Positions 1 to 11,242 of a DNA stretch of 64,000 nucleotides are shown here, piece after piece (the stretch's first letter is position 1; each line of letters starts with the position of its first letter). Made by a program: the position numbers and the translations under genes. The notes below the pieces were generated by a model. That model was not told the origin of the DNA and did not search any database. It saw only the letters and a list, made by a program, of their open reading frames with translations. This DNA is from Selaginella moellendorffii (lineage: Eukaryota; Streptophyta; Lycopodiopsida; Selaginellales; Selaginellaceae): the NCBI RefSeq assembly GCF_000143415.4, contig NW_003314318.1, positions 390,971-454,970 on the forward strand, read 5' to 3'.

Positions 1-2613
1 TAGCAGCCCAGCTCGAGCGATCTGGGCGTGGATCGCCTTGCAAGCCGGGAGGCTGGCGAGAACGCTGCTGGCCTTGAGCGCCGCCACCAAGATCGCGGAG
101 GAATCGCGGCGCTGGTCGATGGAGCGGCGGTGGAAGTCGAAGAAGATCTCCAGAGCTAGCTCGGCGTCGCCGTTCTCGGCGTATCCTACAATAAGTGGCA
201 CCAAAGTTGACGAAGAACTCTGCGAGGAGCTCCTGGCGATGGTGGTCTTGTCGAAGACCCCACGAGCATCGGGCATGCTTCCACACCTCGCGTACATCTC
301 CACCAGCGAGTTCGCAACGCTCACGTCGAGATCAAGCCCGAGCTTTGCAGCTTGAGAGTGAAGATCAGCTCCAATCTTCAAAGCATTCCCAGTGCTGCGC
401 GCCACCGCCATCGCCATCGCCATCGCCTTGGACGAATGATCTTTCTCTTTCTCTTCTTCATGGATCTCTCTTTCCATCGCTGCCAGCTTCGTGCAAGCCT
501 TGAGAGTAGCCACGAACGTCTGTGCATTCGGCTTGCAATTCCGGTCCAGCGATCGCATCCTCGAGAAGCACTCGAGAGCTTCTCGCGCTTCGCCATTCTC
601 GACGTAGCCAAGGATGAGCGTGTTCCATGCAACTGTGTCGCGACAGCTCATTCCCTCGAGAACGCTGCGAGCCTTTCCCGTGCAGCCACACCGCGCGTAA
701 AGATCCACCAGGCTGCTCGCCACTAACATGTTTGAGTCCAAACCCGCCTCCATAGCTCGAGAGTGAATCGACTCGACTTTGCGGAGCTGCTGTTCCTGCT
801 GGTGTTCTTGGGAGAGTCTGTCTGGATTCCTTGGATGTCGTCGAGTTTTCCCTGGTTGATCACTCTGAGTGACTCCATCCTTCCCGAAAACTTGAGTTCT
901 TCCTGGATCACCTTGAGTACTTCCATCACTCCCGAGAACTTTAGTTTTCCCTGGATGTGCTTGAGCGCTTGCATCCTTCCTGAGAACTTGTGTTTTTCCT
1001 GGATCACCGAGAACTTGAGTTCTTCCTGGATCACCTCGAGTTTTTTCATCCTTCCCGAGAACTTCATTGCTGCCAGTGAAAGTGATGCAAGCTTTCAACG
1101 CGGCAACGTAAGTGAGGACATTCGCGACACCAGGCTCCATGCTCTCAAACAGCTTCAAGGCAAAGTCCCCGTCTCCACTCTCAGCATAGCCAAGAACGAG
1201 CGCTGTCCACGACACAACGCTGTGGCACGCCATCTTCTCAAACACCCTGTGAGCGTCCACCATGCTCCCACATTTCGCGTACGTATCAACCAGCGTGTTC
1301 CACACGAAGATATCCTTGCAGCGAGCCCGAGACTCCACAGCCATTGTCTTGGCCAGCGACTTTATCTTCAGGAGCTTCCCATCGACGAGCTTGGCTTCTT
1401 CTTTCGTTGCGAGAGCGTTGCATGCCTTGAGCGCAGCCACGAGAGTTTTGGCATTCGAGTCACAGCCTTCGAGCTCGAACCGGAAGAACAAATCCAGCGC
1501 CAGCTCCTCTTCACCATTCTCCGCGCAGCCAAGGATGAGAGAATTCTGCGACACCGTGTTGTGCCAAGGCATCCTGTCGAAGACTCTCCGCGCGTCCACA
1601 AGGCTTCCGGACTTCGCATACGTTTGAAGCAGCCTTGTTGCTACGAAGAGCTCGTCGTGACACTTCTTCTTCTCGGCTTCACGGTGAAGAGCCATTGCTT
1701 TCTCCAGCGCCACCATCTTGACGAAAGGATTGCCGCCAAGTTCAACGCCTTCTTCACTAGTGGCGGAGCTTGAGCAAGCCTTCAACGCGGCCAGAACCAT
1801 CAGAGAGTTCGGCTCCAGTCCTTGTTCTTCCATAAGAAAGAACAAGCTCAAGGCGAGTTCTTCCTCGTGGTTCTCCGAGTATCCCATCATCAAGGCAGTC
1901 CACGAGACAACGCTGTGATATCTCATCCTGTCCAGCGCTTTGCGAGCATCCAACATGCTCCCACACTTGCAATACGTATCAACCAAGACGTTCCTTGAAG
2001 CCATAGCTTGCAAACCCCGTCCACTTCTCACGGCTCGAGCGTGGAGATCCATTGTCTTCTCTAGAGCCGAAACTTTGACGAGCTTCCCATCGAGCTCCTC
2101 GCCTTCTTCTCGAGCCGCCAAGCCCGAGCAAGCCTTGAAAGCAGCGACGTAGCTTGCATCGTCCGCTACACAGCCGCCTCCTTCAGCCTCTATCCTGTCC
2201 AGAAACTCGAGAGCCAGATCTTCCTGCCCGTTCTCTGCGTATCCCAGCATCACAGTGTTCCAGGAGACAAGCGTAGGACACGCCATGGCATCGAAGACCT
2301 TGCGAGCTTCTGCCATGTCTCCACACTTGGAGTACATGTTGATCAGGCTGTTGGCCACGAAAACGTTGGTTTCGTTCCCACGGGACCCTGCCTCGGCGTG
2401 AAGCCTCTTCCCCTCTTGCAAGTCTCTCGAGATGCTGCATTCTTTCAACGCAGCGAGAAGATGGGCTACCTTGGTTTGATGCTGGAACGCGAGTGTACTA
2501 GACCACTGTGATTTTCCGATGACAAATTTGGCCTACACCCAAGAAACGAAAACAAGCATTGAGAAAAAAAGAGCAACAGATCGACTGACCTTTTGAAGAA
2601 GAGCTATTCTCAT
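1..2613 (-). CDS. Long PPR protein, 3' end truncated by window edge
   Basis: A reading frame on the minus strand is open from about 2532 to base 1 and runs off the window, giving at least 850 residues. It has many pentatricopeptide motifs, e.g. NSLINMYSKCG, VSWNTVMLGYAENG, NTLVDTYAKCG and SLVDLYARCG. PPR proteins bind organellar RNA (editing, splicing, stability). An upstream in-frame stop at 2533-2535 coincides with a good 57-nt intron (2589-2533). A short first exon, 2613-2590, starting MRIALLQK joins it in frame; this start is my best guess, and an ATG at 2686 fails because the phase does not match. Between motifs lie extra segments of the form EEGxELxGKLVKxxxLE, as in the PPR gene at 38.7-41.6 kb, so the two are probably paralogs. 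A 17-residue tandem repeat interrupts the protein at 841-1080. The C-terminal E/DYW status cannot be seen. Confidence 0.85.
841..1080 (-). repeat. In-frame 17-residue tandem repeat inside the PPR gene
   Basis: About four to five degenerate copies of a 51-bp unit encode variants of KTQVLGKDGSTQGDPGR between two PPR motifs. The copies differ by substitutions and partial units (for example a unit shortened to TQVLGDPGK), yet the frame stays open throughout. This is low-complexity, charged and probably disordered sequence, unlike the helical PPR repeats on both sides. It looks like a coding minisatellite that expanded in a linker. Confidence 0.8.
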
Positions 2614-2686
2614 TTCTCATATTGGTAGACTGCAAAGCCGAAACAGAGCTTTCGGCAGCGGCATTTTCATGTACCCTAGGGGACAA

Positions 2687-3384
2687 CAGTTTAAGCTAAC
2701 GAACCTCGTTTAAAGGTTTGGAATAGAGATATTAAAAAACTCAGAAAAATAAAATTTATGTTTTTGTATCACTTGAAAATTATAAAAGTATAGGAATCAA
2801 TAAATAATCCATACCGAGTCCATCGGCTACGGAGCCAAATTTTCTCAAGCCACCAGTACCTAGAAGTCACAACTCCCCGAAAAGTTTTTAATCTTTCTTC
2901 TCCAAAGGATGGTATTTCATTGTTCAGCAATGACTTGCATCCACTTGCTCTCAACCTGGCCATTCTGGACTCTCTGGCGAGCGAACGCTAATATTATTAT
3001 CCAGGATGGAGCTTGATTTACCATAGCAAACCCAATTGAAGCAAATAGTGCTTCCATGGGCTGTAAAATTCCGACAGCTCCTTTTCCTTGCTGCGTTTTG
3101 CGGCGGCCGGATTTGTGTGCGACGAGGCTGTGTGAGAACAATGGCCAGCGCTGCTTTACAAGCGGCTGGGTGTATGCGGGAGGCAAACATGAGGACAGGG
3201 ACTGTAGTTTAGGTGATTTCTTTGGCGTGATGACAAGGGTGGCTTGGTTACAGTCTCGGGAGTGCCCCTTGAAGCCATACTTGCTCGAGTGTATCCAGAG
3301 GGGGCTGACGGAATCGCTTGGCGTGATAGAGGCCAATCTCGTTGTCTGGAGGATGGGATTGTTTACTGCTTGAGCAGAATGGCC
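2687..3384. other. Intergenic stretch, no recognised gene
   Basis: Upstream side of the left PPR gene. It begins AT-rich (2690-2960). From 2960 to 3380 it has higher GC and opposing open frames of about 105 and 139 codons with no recognisable domain. I see nothing I can name. Confidence 0.4.
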
Positions 3385-3930
3385 TATAGATGAATATTCA
3401 AAGGCAGTGGTTTATCGCCCGTCACTCTGACCAGCATAGGAAAAGCTTTGTGGATCGAGTTGGAAGGCTGGCAACTCAGGTCCTGGTTTCAAATCTGACT
3501 TGTTTTTGTTTCCGTAAGGCTGTTGCTGTGGAAAGCGTGATGAACTTACATCCAACAAGGTGTGGCTTCTCCTGACGACGCTGCCAAACGTACGGCAGGT
3601 CGTGTTCTTGCAGACCAGTAGGCTTAACTTGCCTCCAAATTCTGCGCCAGTGCTTTGTCAACAAGATATCCCATGCTCCTTACTCAGGCACACCAAAACA
3701 CCTAGCACTCCTTGTAATAGTACACCAACTGCCAGGCAGTGGCAGCAGTTGCCAACCATATTTGTGTTCTGCATGTAGAAGGCCATGGGATCTGCCTTGC
3801 TGAACATGGTCATCTCCTTCGAATCATGTCTCCCCCCTAAGCTGAACGAAGAAGAGCATCAAGGGGGTGCCATTGCCAATGGATCTTGTCATTGATCACC
3901 TTGCCAAAACATGGAAGACGAACTACTGCA

Positions 3931-3967
<37 letters not shown>

Positions 3968-4219
3968 AAAAGTTGGGGGCTTGAAGACGATCAGATACCA
4001 TCCTAGTCTCAACCATAAACTAGGGATTGGCAAATATTATTTAGATGACACCACTAGCACCTCATGAGAAATCAAAGTCTTTGGGTTCCGAGGGGAGTAT
4101 GGTCACAAGGCTAAAACTTAAAGGAATTTACGCCTGAGTTCCAACTCGATCCACAAAACTTTTCCTATACTGGTCAGAGTGACGGGCGATAAACCACTGC
4201 CTTTATATATTCATCTATA
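3385..4219. mobile_element. 835-bp element bounded by ~80-bp terminal inverted repeats
   Basis: The segment 3385-3467 reappears as its reverse complement at 4137-4219 with only a few mismatches; both arms carry TTTATCGCCCGTCACTCTGA in opposite orientations. The roughly 670-bp interior has no open frame with a recognisable domain. No clear target-site duplication is visible, so the true ends may differ by some bases. Candidates are a non-autonomous DNA transposon (MITE or foldback) or two fragments of one retroelement left in opposite orientation. No transposase is present. Confidence 0.55.
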
Positions 4220-4407
4220 CCCTATTTGTAAAACTCATACAAATCTCTACATTCTGGTGCTCCTTGGCATAGTGTTCCACTCTGATGAAGCCCGAGGATA
4301 CTTTCCTTCGATGGCTGATGACTTAACCATCCTCGCAGCCACTTCAGGGGCACCTTGCATGGGACGAAAGAAGCAGGGTAATCGTCTCCAACTAGTGCAC
4401 AACGCTT
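4220..4407. other. Spacer between TIR element and F-box gene
   Basis: Contains the likely 3' untranslated region of the F-box gene on the minus strand. Nothing else is recognised. Confidence 0.3.
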
Positions 4408-5756
4408 TCACTCCTTCTTTAACGAGATGCGAGAAGGGAAGGACAGCATGAGGTCGAAGAGAAGACGCCACGAGACGTAGCGTTTGTTCATGGAGCGCGA
4501 CACCGGACTGATCATGTCCTCGTGGATGTAATGCACCACGAGCATTCGAATCTGGTGAACGCGAAGCAAGTCACCGAGAACATCAAGATCCGGGGCCTGT
4601 TCCAAGCCATTCACCCAGACGTGCACGGTGAGCGTCTCAAACTTGAAGTGATCTACATCACCCTGAAACCACTGCAATGAGACGAAAGGATCAGCGCTTG
4701 AGTGGTAAGAACGAGTAAAACTTTAAATCTATGCACCTTAAGAGAAAAGCCATCGAAATGGATGCTTTCCAGGCTGACAAGCGGGCTCAAAATCTCGCCA
4801 ATTGGAATGGCAATCCCATTGGTGGTCTCCGTGTTCTCAAAGAATAGCTCGGTGATCATGGGCGTGAGATTCAAGACGTGGAAGACGCTAGCATGCTCCC
4901 AGTTCCCAGCGATCTTCAGCCTCTTAAGATTGTAGAACTGCTTGCTATCGACCACGCACGATCCATAGCACGAGAGCTCGAGCTCACGCAAGCTTTCGGG
5001 GTGTGAGATCCCAACAGACATTCCGTCCGCCAAGCCGCCAACTTTCAAGACACCAAGCTTCGGAGCGTCAAGACCAATCCTAAACTTTCTCGTTCTCGCT
5101 GCAACCTCGTCGCCCTCGAAATCACCCGAGAACTGGAAACTCTCGAGGCTGGCGCTCTTGAGCGTGAGATCTTTCGAGGTGTCCACAAAGCCCGTGACGC
5201 TGAGATACTCCAGCGTCGGGCATGCCGCGAGGAGCGCCTCCAGGATCTGGGGAGACACACTTGCAGATCTGCAAAACTGGCAGCTTCGCAGGCTTGAAAA
5301 TGGCGACTGATCGAAGAGGCTTTTAGAACTGTAGAAGTCTCCAGCCATCCGGAAGCTCTCGAGCTTGCGGAAGCACGAGAACAAGCTCCACACGGCCGGT
5401 CCCAATTCAAGACAGCCCCACACCTCGAGGTCTAGAACCGTAAGAGAGTCGGGCCACAAGAGCCAGTGGCCTGTAGCTTCGGATGGGTTGAGGCAGGAGA
5501 GCGAGACCTTGAGCTCCTTGAGGCAGCCAGGAGCTATCTTCTTGGTGCGCTGGAGCACGCTGGTGATGGCGTCTTCTTTCTTCCTCAACGCCGTCTTGTC
5601 CCTCGCGGTGAAATCGAAGTGGAGGCGGGTGACTGCCCAACGCAGCTCTCGCCATCGCTTGCATACCAGCGAGAACTGGGCGATCTGCCGCGCATCGCCC
5701 ACCTTGGAGAAGATTTCCACCAGCGAGCTATCGTCCAGCTCCACGCTCTTTCTCAT
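4408..5756 (-). CDS. F-box protein with LRR-like repeats
   Basis: Two exons, 5756-4737 and 4671-4408, join in phase across a 65-nt intron (GTGCAT donor, TTGCAG acceptor) to give about 427 residues. The N-terminus carries an F-box (residues about 7-38, DDSSLVEIFSK and SLVCKRWREL), which in this family binds SKP1 of an SCF ubiquitin ligase. The remainder has leucine-rich stretches such as LKELKVSLSCL, LRELELSCYG and LKRLKIAGNW, consistent with an LRR/FBD-type substrate-binding region. The ATG at 5756 sits just before the F-box. Without splicing, the first exon would run into a stop at 4653, so the intron is supported by frame and by continuing LRR-like sequence. The substrate is unknown. Confidence 0.85.
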
Positions 5757-5778
5757 GGCACAAAACCCTAAAATTTAG

Positions 5779-7329
5779 AGAATTAAGTGTAAAAGGAAGA
5801 ATTAGCCAGCAGACTCAAATGATTTTTCATGTGAGAATCAGCTCGTAGAACATAAGTTTTGTCCCCGCCTCCAATCAGCTCGCTGACTCTCAGTGCCGTG
5901 TGGAGGTTGGAGCACGCCTGCATGGATCACGATCTTAGGACTCAGTCAAGTTTGCTGATCTCACAAGGCCCTGGATGAGAATGTGTTGCTTACTCGTTGC
6001 ATCCCTGGGTCTTTGTTCTTCTTGAAGGTAGGAAGCCACTCTTTGCAACTGTTTCGAGTGCTATTTACATACATTATTATTATTACTCTATCATACAATC
6101 ACCATAAAGCCCATCTTCCACCTCCATCCAGTCAAGCTTCATGCCTGTCCTTGAGAATTCCATGACTGCTTTAAGGAACTCCCACCTCCTCCATAGGCGC
6201 CCTAAAACTTGGCTACTAAGGGCAAAGAGTTTTTAAGTTCAACGTTCCAGCCTCTTTCCCTCTGGAAGAATGAATACAAGTACCTGATTTTAATTATGAT
6301 AGCACCACCTTGTATAGCTTGTTCGACTCATTTGTTCCTACCAGAATCTGTAACAGCATAGAAAAAAGATTCATGACATCGAAGAGACATTGACTGAGAG
6401 GAGAGCTTTCCCCAGTCAGCAAGGCCGATTTTAATCATGCTGCTATCCTTGAGAGCTTTCAATAAACTCATTCACAGCCATGAGACAATGTTAAATCAGT
6501 GATTGTAGTCGATTAGCACTCTTCCATGGATCTTGTAAAGTAAAAAAAGAAAACAATATCACAACTCCATAAACAACTAATGCTTAAAGAATTTACCATC
6601 ATAAAAGAACATCCAGACATTGAATTATTATTATTATTATTAAATTATTTTATTATTAGGTTATAGCAATCACAAACTTTGCTAAGAGATTTATAGATCA
6701 TTTGAAAATGATTTTTAGATAATCATCTTTTTAGATTAATTTTTGCATATAAGATTAAAGAAAATTTGATTTGGGCATATAATTAATTTTTTTTTGCTAC
6801 ATATAACATTTGATTTCATATCATCACTCATGTTATTTTTAATTTTTGAAAAAATGAATTTTACGTGATTGGGGATTTAAGTCTGAGGAAGAAACTTCAC
6901 GAAAGAGTTACAACTAAAAGATTAAAAAGTGAGATAGGTGTAATAGCATGGAAATTAGTTAATCAATTTTATTTTATAAGAAAAATATTTAATTTAAAAT
7001 TCCACTCTTTAAACATTTACAAAATTATATCTAAACTTGGATATTTTTGGTATAAACCCAAAATAAACTTAGAAATAAATAATTTAAAATCATTAAATAA
7101 TTTATAATTTGAGTTATGAAAGCCAAATTTTTTGCTTGGGCTATGCTCCATCTCTAGTATTATATAAATGACTGTCTAATGTGAACACATTGTAGAACAA
7201 AATCTCTTATACGATAAAGTTCTAGCTACATTGACATCTCACCTGCAAAACAATCTTGACCAAGCCCTATGTTTCTTCTGATGATGAATTCTATAACAAC
7301 GTGATAGATTTGGAGCAGTCCAAGGCAAG
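5779..7329. other. Intergenic, AT-rich in its right half
   Basis: 5779-6600 is ordinary non-coding sequence with no recognised feature. 6600-7130 is strongly AT-rich with an ATT trinucleotide tract near 6625-6650 and no credible gene. The last 200 bases are presumably promoter and leader of the ALDH gene. Confidence 0.5.
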
Positions 7330-9517
7330 ATGACAATGTTTTTGAGATCAAGGATCAGTCCGTTGGTTTCTCGAGCTTGTGAGTTCAATTCAGACAAAGA
7401 TTTCTTCCTTGCTTTTGAGATCATAATAGATTCCAATCCAAAAGGTACACTTGTATGGAGGAGGAGCTATGGAGCCGAATTGGCACCACTGCTCAAGCCA
7501 CCGGTAGAAGTCAAGCACACACAGCTCCTCATCGATGGAAAACTCGTGGATTCGGCCTCGGGTAGCGACATAGTTCTTCCTGGATCATTCTAAATTCCTG
7601 TCTTCCAGGCAAAACATTCCCAACGATTGATCCACGCTCGGAGGAAATCATCGCCCAAGTAGCCGAGGGAGACGAGGAAGACGTGAACAGAGCCGTCAAG
7701 GCGGCTCGCAATGCGTTTGAGAAAGGGCCATGGCCAAGAATGACCGCTTACGTACGTAGCAATTCAAAAAATAGGGATTGATTGTCTCTCATTTGGGGTC
7801 GCAGGAGCGCTCCAAGATCCTCTTCCGCTATGCCGATCTCTTGGAGCAGCACAGCGACGAGCTGGTGGCGCTCGATGTTCTCGACAGCGGCAAGACGATC
7901 GATCAAGCGACCTTTGCCGAGATGCCGAATGTGATCCGGTGGTTTCGATACTACGCAGGTGAGTGAAGATTTTGGCAGAGAAGATCTCCAATCGTTCCTT
8001 TTTCTAGGATGGGCTGATAAGATTCATGGCATGACTCTTCAAGCCGATAGCCCTCACCACGTCCATACATTACACGAACCAGTTGGAGTCGTGGGTCAGA
8101 TCGTTCCATGGAATTTTCCTATGATTATGTTCTCGTGGAAGGTAAGCAACGTTTTTCTTTGATCGTTCTATAGTTCGTCTAGCGATCATCGTTTTTCTTT
8201 TTTTACGTGAAAGGTTGCTCCAGCACTGGCTTGTGGGAACACTATAGTTTTAAAATCAGCCGAGCTTACGCCGCTTTCAGCAATCTTGGCCGGGACACTC
8301 GCTCTCGAGGCTGGAGTTCCACCGGGTGTTTTGAATATTATTTCTGGATTTGGACATACTGCTGGAGCTGCGATTGCGAGTCATATGGATATTGACAAGG
8401 TGAACGAATTTTTTAGTGTTTGCGATGCTTCAAGTCCGACTGATGTTTCCATTCTTTTGATTTTTCTATCAAGGTCGCATTTACAGGCTCGACAGAAGTA
8501 GGAAGGTCGGTCATGGAAGCCGCGGCCAGAAGCAACTTAAAGCCAGTAACTCTAGAGCTTGGAGGAAAGTCGCCATTTATCGTTTGCGGTGATGCTGATA
8601 TCGACAAAGCTTTGGAGCTGTCACACCTCGCCTTGTTCTTCAACCAAGTAAGTTTTCTCTTTTTCTTCTTTCATACTACCAGAAAAAACACAAGCTGACA
8701 TAATCGAGGACGAGCAGGGCCAAACTTGCTGTGCGGGATCCCGGACTTTTGTGCACGAGAGTGTCTATGACGAATTCGTGGATAAGGCAAAGAAGAAAGC
8801 AGAAAATCGTGTTCTGGGAGATCCTTTTCAAAGCGGTGTAGAGCATGGCCCTCAGGTACACCTATCTATTTTTCCTCCTCTTGCGAAGCATGACGAATGC
8901 GTGACCGAGTATATGCAGGTTGATATTTCTCAATTCAACAAAGTCATGAAGTACATTGGTTATGGGAAGGAACAGGGAGCCACTTTACTCACAGGAGGAG
9001 AAAGACATGGAGACAAAGGATTTTATATTCAACCGACAGTCTTCGCGGACGTTGGAGTATGAACTTTATCTCCGAGATCACAGCATCGCACTGACTTTGA
9101 TTCTCTCCGTGAATGGCAGGACAGCATGGCGATTTCCAGAGACGAGATCTTCGGCCCCGTCCAGTGCATATCGAAATTCAAGTAAGTTCCTTCCTAGCTT
9201 TCGGAACATTGGGCTCGTGTTAAACTATAGAGATCTCATTCAGGACGCTGGAAGAAGTTGTTGAAAGAGCAAACAACACTCCGTATGGTTTAGCCGCGGG
9301 AGTTTTCACGCAGAGCTTGGACACTGCAAACTTCTTGAGCCGAGCTTTGAAAGTGGGAACAGTTTGGGTAAACACGTACTACGCCTTCGATGCAGCCATC
9401 CCCTTCGGTGGCTACAAGATGAGCGGATTTGGACGAGAGAAAGGCGAGTACGTTCTCAAGAACTACTTGCAAGTGAAAGCAGTGGTCACTCCATTGAAAA
9501 ATCCGGCATGGCTGTGA
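7330..9517 (+). CDS. Mitochondrial-type NAD+ aldehyde dehydrogenase (ALDH2 family)
   Basis: Ten exons: 7330-7561, 7609-7751, 7805-7958, 8008-8141, 8214-8399, 8474-8647, 8718-8855, 8919-9056, 9120-9181, 9244-9517. They splice in frame to 544 residues and end NPAWL. The enzyme oxidises aldehydes to acids with NAD+; plant ALDH2B members do this in mitochondria. Visible motifs in order: PWNFP (cofactor pocket), FTGSTEVG (Rossmann loop), LELGGKSP (general-base Glu), GQTCCAGSR (catalytic Cys), EIFGPV, and the C-terminal [12 protein letters not shown]. The N-terminus [14 protein letters not shown] looks like a mitochondrial presequence. A 66-nt segment, 7379-7444, begins GTGAGT, ends AG and is a multiple of three; it may be a further intron, giving 522 residues. 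Introns are 47-74 nt. Confidence 0.95.
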
Positions 9518-9854
9518 GTCTCTCATCTGGTAAGAACACCAAAAACAATTCAAGTATTTGTTCTTCACAACCACTATTCTTCGCAGACTTCTTCCAGTCC
9601 AAGAGAGCTCGCAAATCACTCCAAACATTAGACATAGCAAAAGATGCGAAAAGAGTAAAGAATATGCCTTTTGTGCCGTTTACCTCTTTTAGGGCTAGAG
9701 CGGTAGAACAGAGCAGTGGCGCCGGCGCCTACAGCGCGGGATTCAACGCTCGCCAAGGCCTGCATTTGGATCTTTCTTGCTGCGCTTGATTCTCCCGATC
9801 GCAGGATAGAAGTAGCCGCTGCTGGCCGCCTAGATCGAGCAGCAGGGCAGACGA
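9518..9854. other. Spacer between ALDH and OVATE genes
   Basis: 337 bp between two genes on the same strand; it must hold the ALDH 3' UTR and the OVATE gene leader and promoter. No separate gene is seen. Confidence 0.4.
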
Positions 9855-11006
9855 ATGGAATCTTTTGCCCGGTCCAAGAAGCCCCGTGCAAGCATCAGCG
9901 CGCCTCCAGGCGGCGAGGGAGGCCAATCCGTGGCTCAGAAGCCCGATTCTCGCGAGGTCGGGGCATTCCAGGTTCTTGCTTTCGATTTTTTTCCCTCTCC
10001 AAGGCCAGGGTCGGAGGATTTCGATCTTGCTGCGGGGAAACCCGCGGAGAAAGATCCGGCCCCGTCGAGATTCTGGCGGTCGCTTGTGCGTATCGTCGGC
10101 AAGAACAGGCTGGGGATGAAGACGAAGAGCTCGAGCTTGAGCCACGAAATTCTCGCGGAAAATCTCGAGCCGTGGAGTTATCCACTGGTGGATTTAAGCG
10201 AGAAAAAGATCAGTGGAAAGAAGTGGACATCGACTATCAAGGCTCTTCTCTTTGGCAGATCGAAGAAGACGAAGGAGAGCCCGTTTGATTCGTCGCTCAA
10301 CACGAGCAAGGAATCGATAAGTCCCTCCGCCGTGTGCCCGGGACGCAGCTCGGGCGAGAGCTCCTCCACATCTTACATCACTGCCGATGGATTCTCTTCT
10401 CCAAACTCCGACAAGCCCAGGACTTCTTCCCAGCAGAGCTCATCAACTTCGACGCCAAACTTGATGGCTTGCAAAGAAACCTGCCGAGTTTCCAGAGAGA
10501 CGAGCTTGATCATCGCCAGGAGCATCTCGAGGTTGTCCTGCGGGCACGATCGCGACGATCTTCTGGATACGATCGAGAGCGTCCCGCTGCTAGAGACCCC
10601 CAGATCATCAGCAATGTCTTCGCCAGCATCGAGCACTACTTCCAGCAAAAGAAGCTCGAGGATCTCTCCCCGGATCTCCCCCAGCCGGTGCCACGAGAAG
10701 CCGATGAGGCGCTCGTCCGCGGTGCTAGAACGAAGAATGCCGTCGTCCCCCAGCGCCATGAAGCTACGAGCGGCGGCAGCAAACGAGAAGAAGAATTCGC
10801 CGGCCCCTCTGGGCAATGTTGCGATCGTGAAGCAGTCGGAAGATCCATTCCGGGATTTCCAGGACTCGATGATCGAGATGATCAAGGCCAAGAACATCAA
10901 AAGCGACCGCGAGCTCGTCAATCTCTTGAACTGCTACCTCTCCCTCAACGCTCCAAAGCTCCATCCCACCATCATCGACGCTTTTGCAAAGGTCTGCCCA
11001 CATTGA
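9855..11006 (+). CDS. OVATE family protein (OFP), transcriptional repressor
   Basis: Intronless frame of 383 residues. The C-terminal ~65 residues (about 320-383) form an OVATE domain: EDPFRDFQDSMIEMI, then DRELVNLLNCYLSLN and an IIDAFAKVC ending. OFPs are plant-specific nuclear regulators, usually repressors, that bind TALE homeodomain proteins and affect organ shape. The long middle part is rich in Ser, Arg and Lys, low in complexity and likely disordered, typical of the family outside the OVATE domain. The ATG at 9855 is the first in frame. High GC and absence of introns fit the family. The HDAC gene follows on the same strand after 236 bp. Confidence 0.88.
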   Translation: MESFARSKKPRASISAPPGGEGGQSVAQKPDSREVGAFQVLAFDFFPSPRPGSEDFDLAAGKPAEKDPAPSRFWRSLVRIVGKNRLGMKTKSSSLSHEILAENLEPWSYPLVDLSEKKISGKKWTSTIKALLFGRSKKTKESPFDSSLNTSKESISPSAVCPGRSSGESSSTSYITADGFSSPNSDKPRTSSQQSSSTSTPNLMACKETCRVSRETSLIIARSISRLSCGHDRDDLLDTIESVPLLETPRSSAMSSPASSTTSSKRSSRISPRISPSRCHEKPMRRSSAVLERRMPSSPSAMKLRAAAANEKKNSPAPLGNVAIVKQSEDPFRDFQDSMIEMIKAKNIKSDRELVNLLNCYLSLNAPKLHPTIIDAFAKVCPH

Positions 11007-11242
11007 TCTTAGAGTAAAATCTCCTAGAATCTTTTTGCTTTCATGTATCAACAAAACTGAAAGAAATTGTTTTGTAAAAGACTTAACTTTTATGTAATAA
11101 AACAAATTTAAACTGGGGTAGTTAAAACGATTCTGGAAGTTTCACTTAGGTAAAGTTCAAGGGTTCTAACATAAAGAATATTCTCGTTTAAGAGGGAGGC
11201 GTGGTTTCCAGAGTTTAGGGTTTTAGTAAGGTTAGCGTGTAG

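Noticed and set aside
763-1773. 336-codon frame on the plus strand
   Set aside because: Antisense shadow of the PPR gene, whose minus-strand frame shows clear PPR motifs.
2917-3373. Opposing frames of 139 and 105 codons
   Set aside because: No recognisable motif on either strand; probably chance in GC-richer intergenic DNA.
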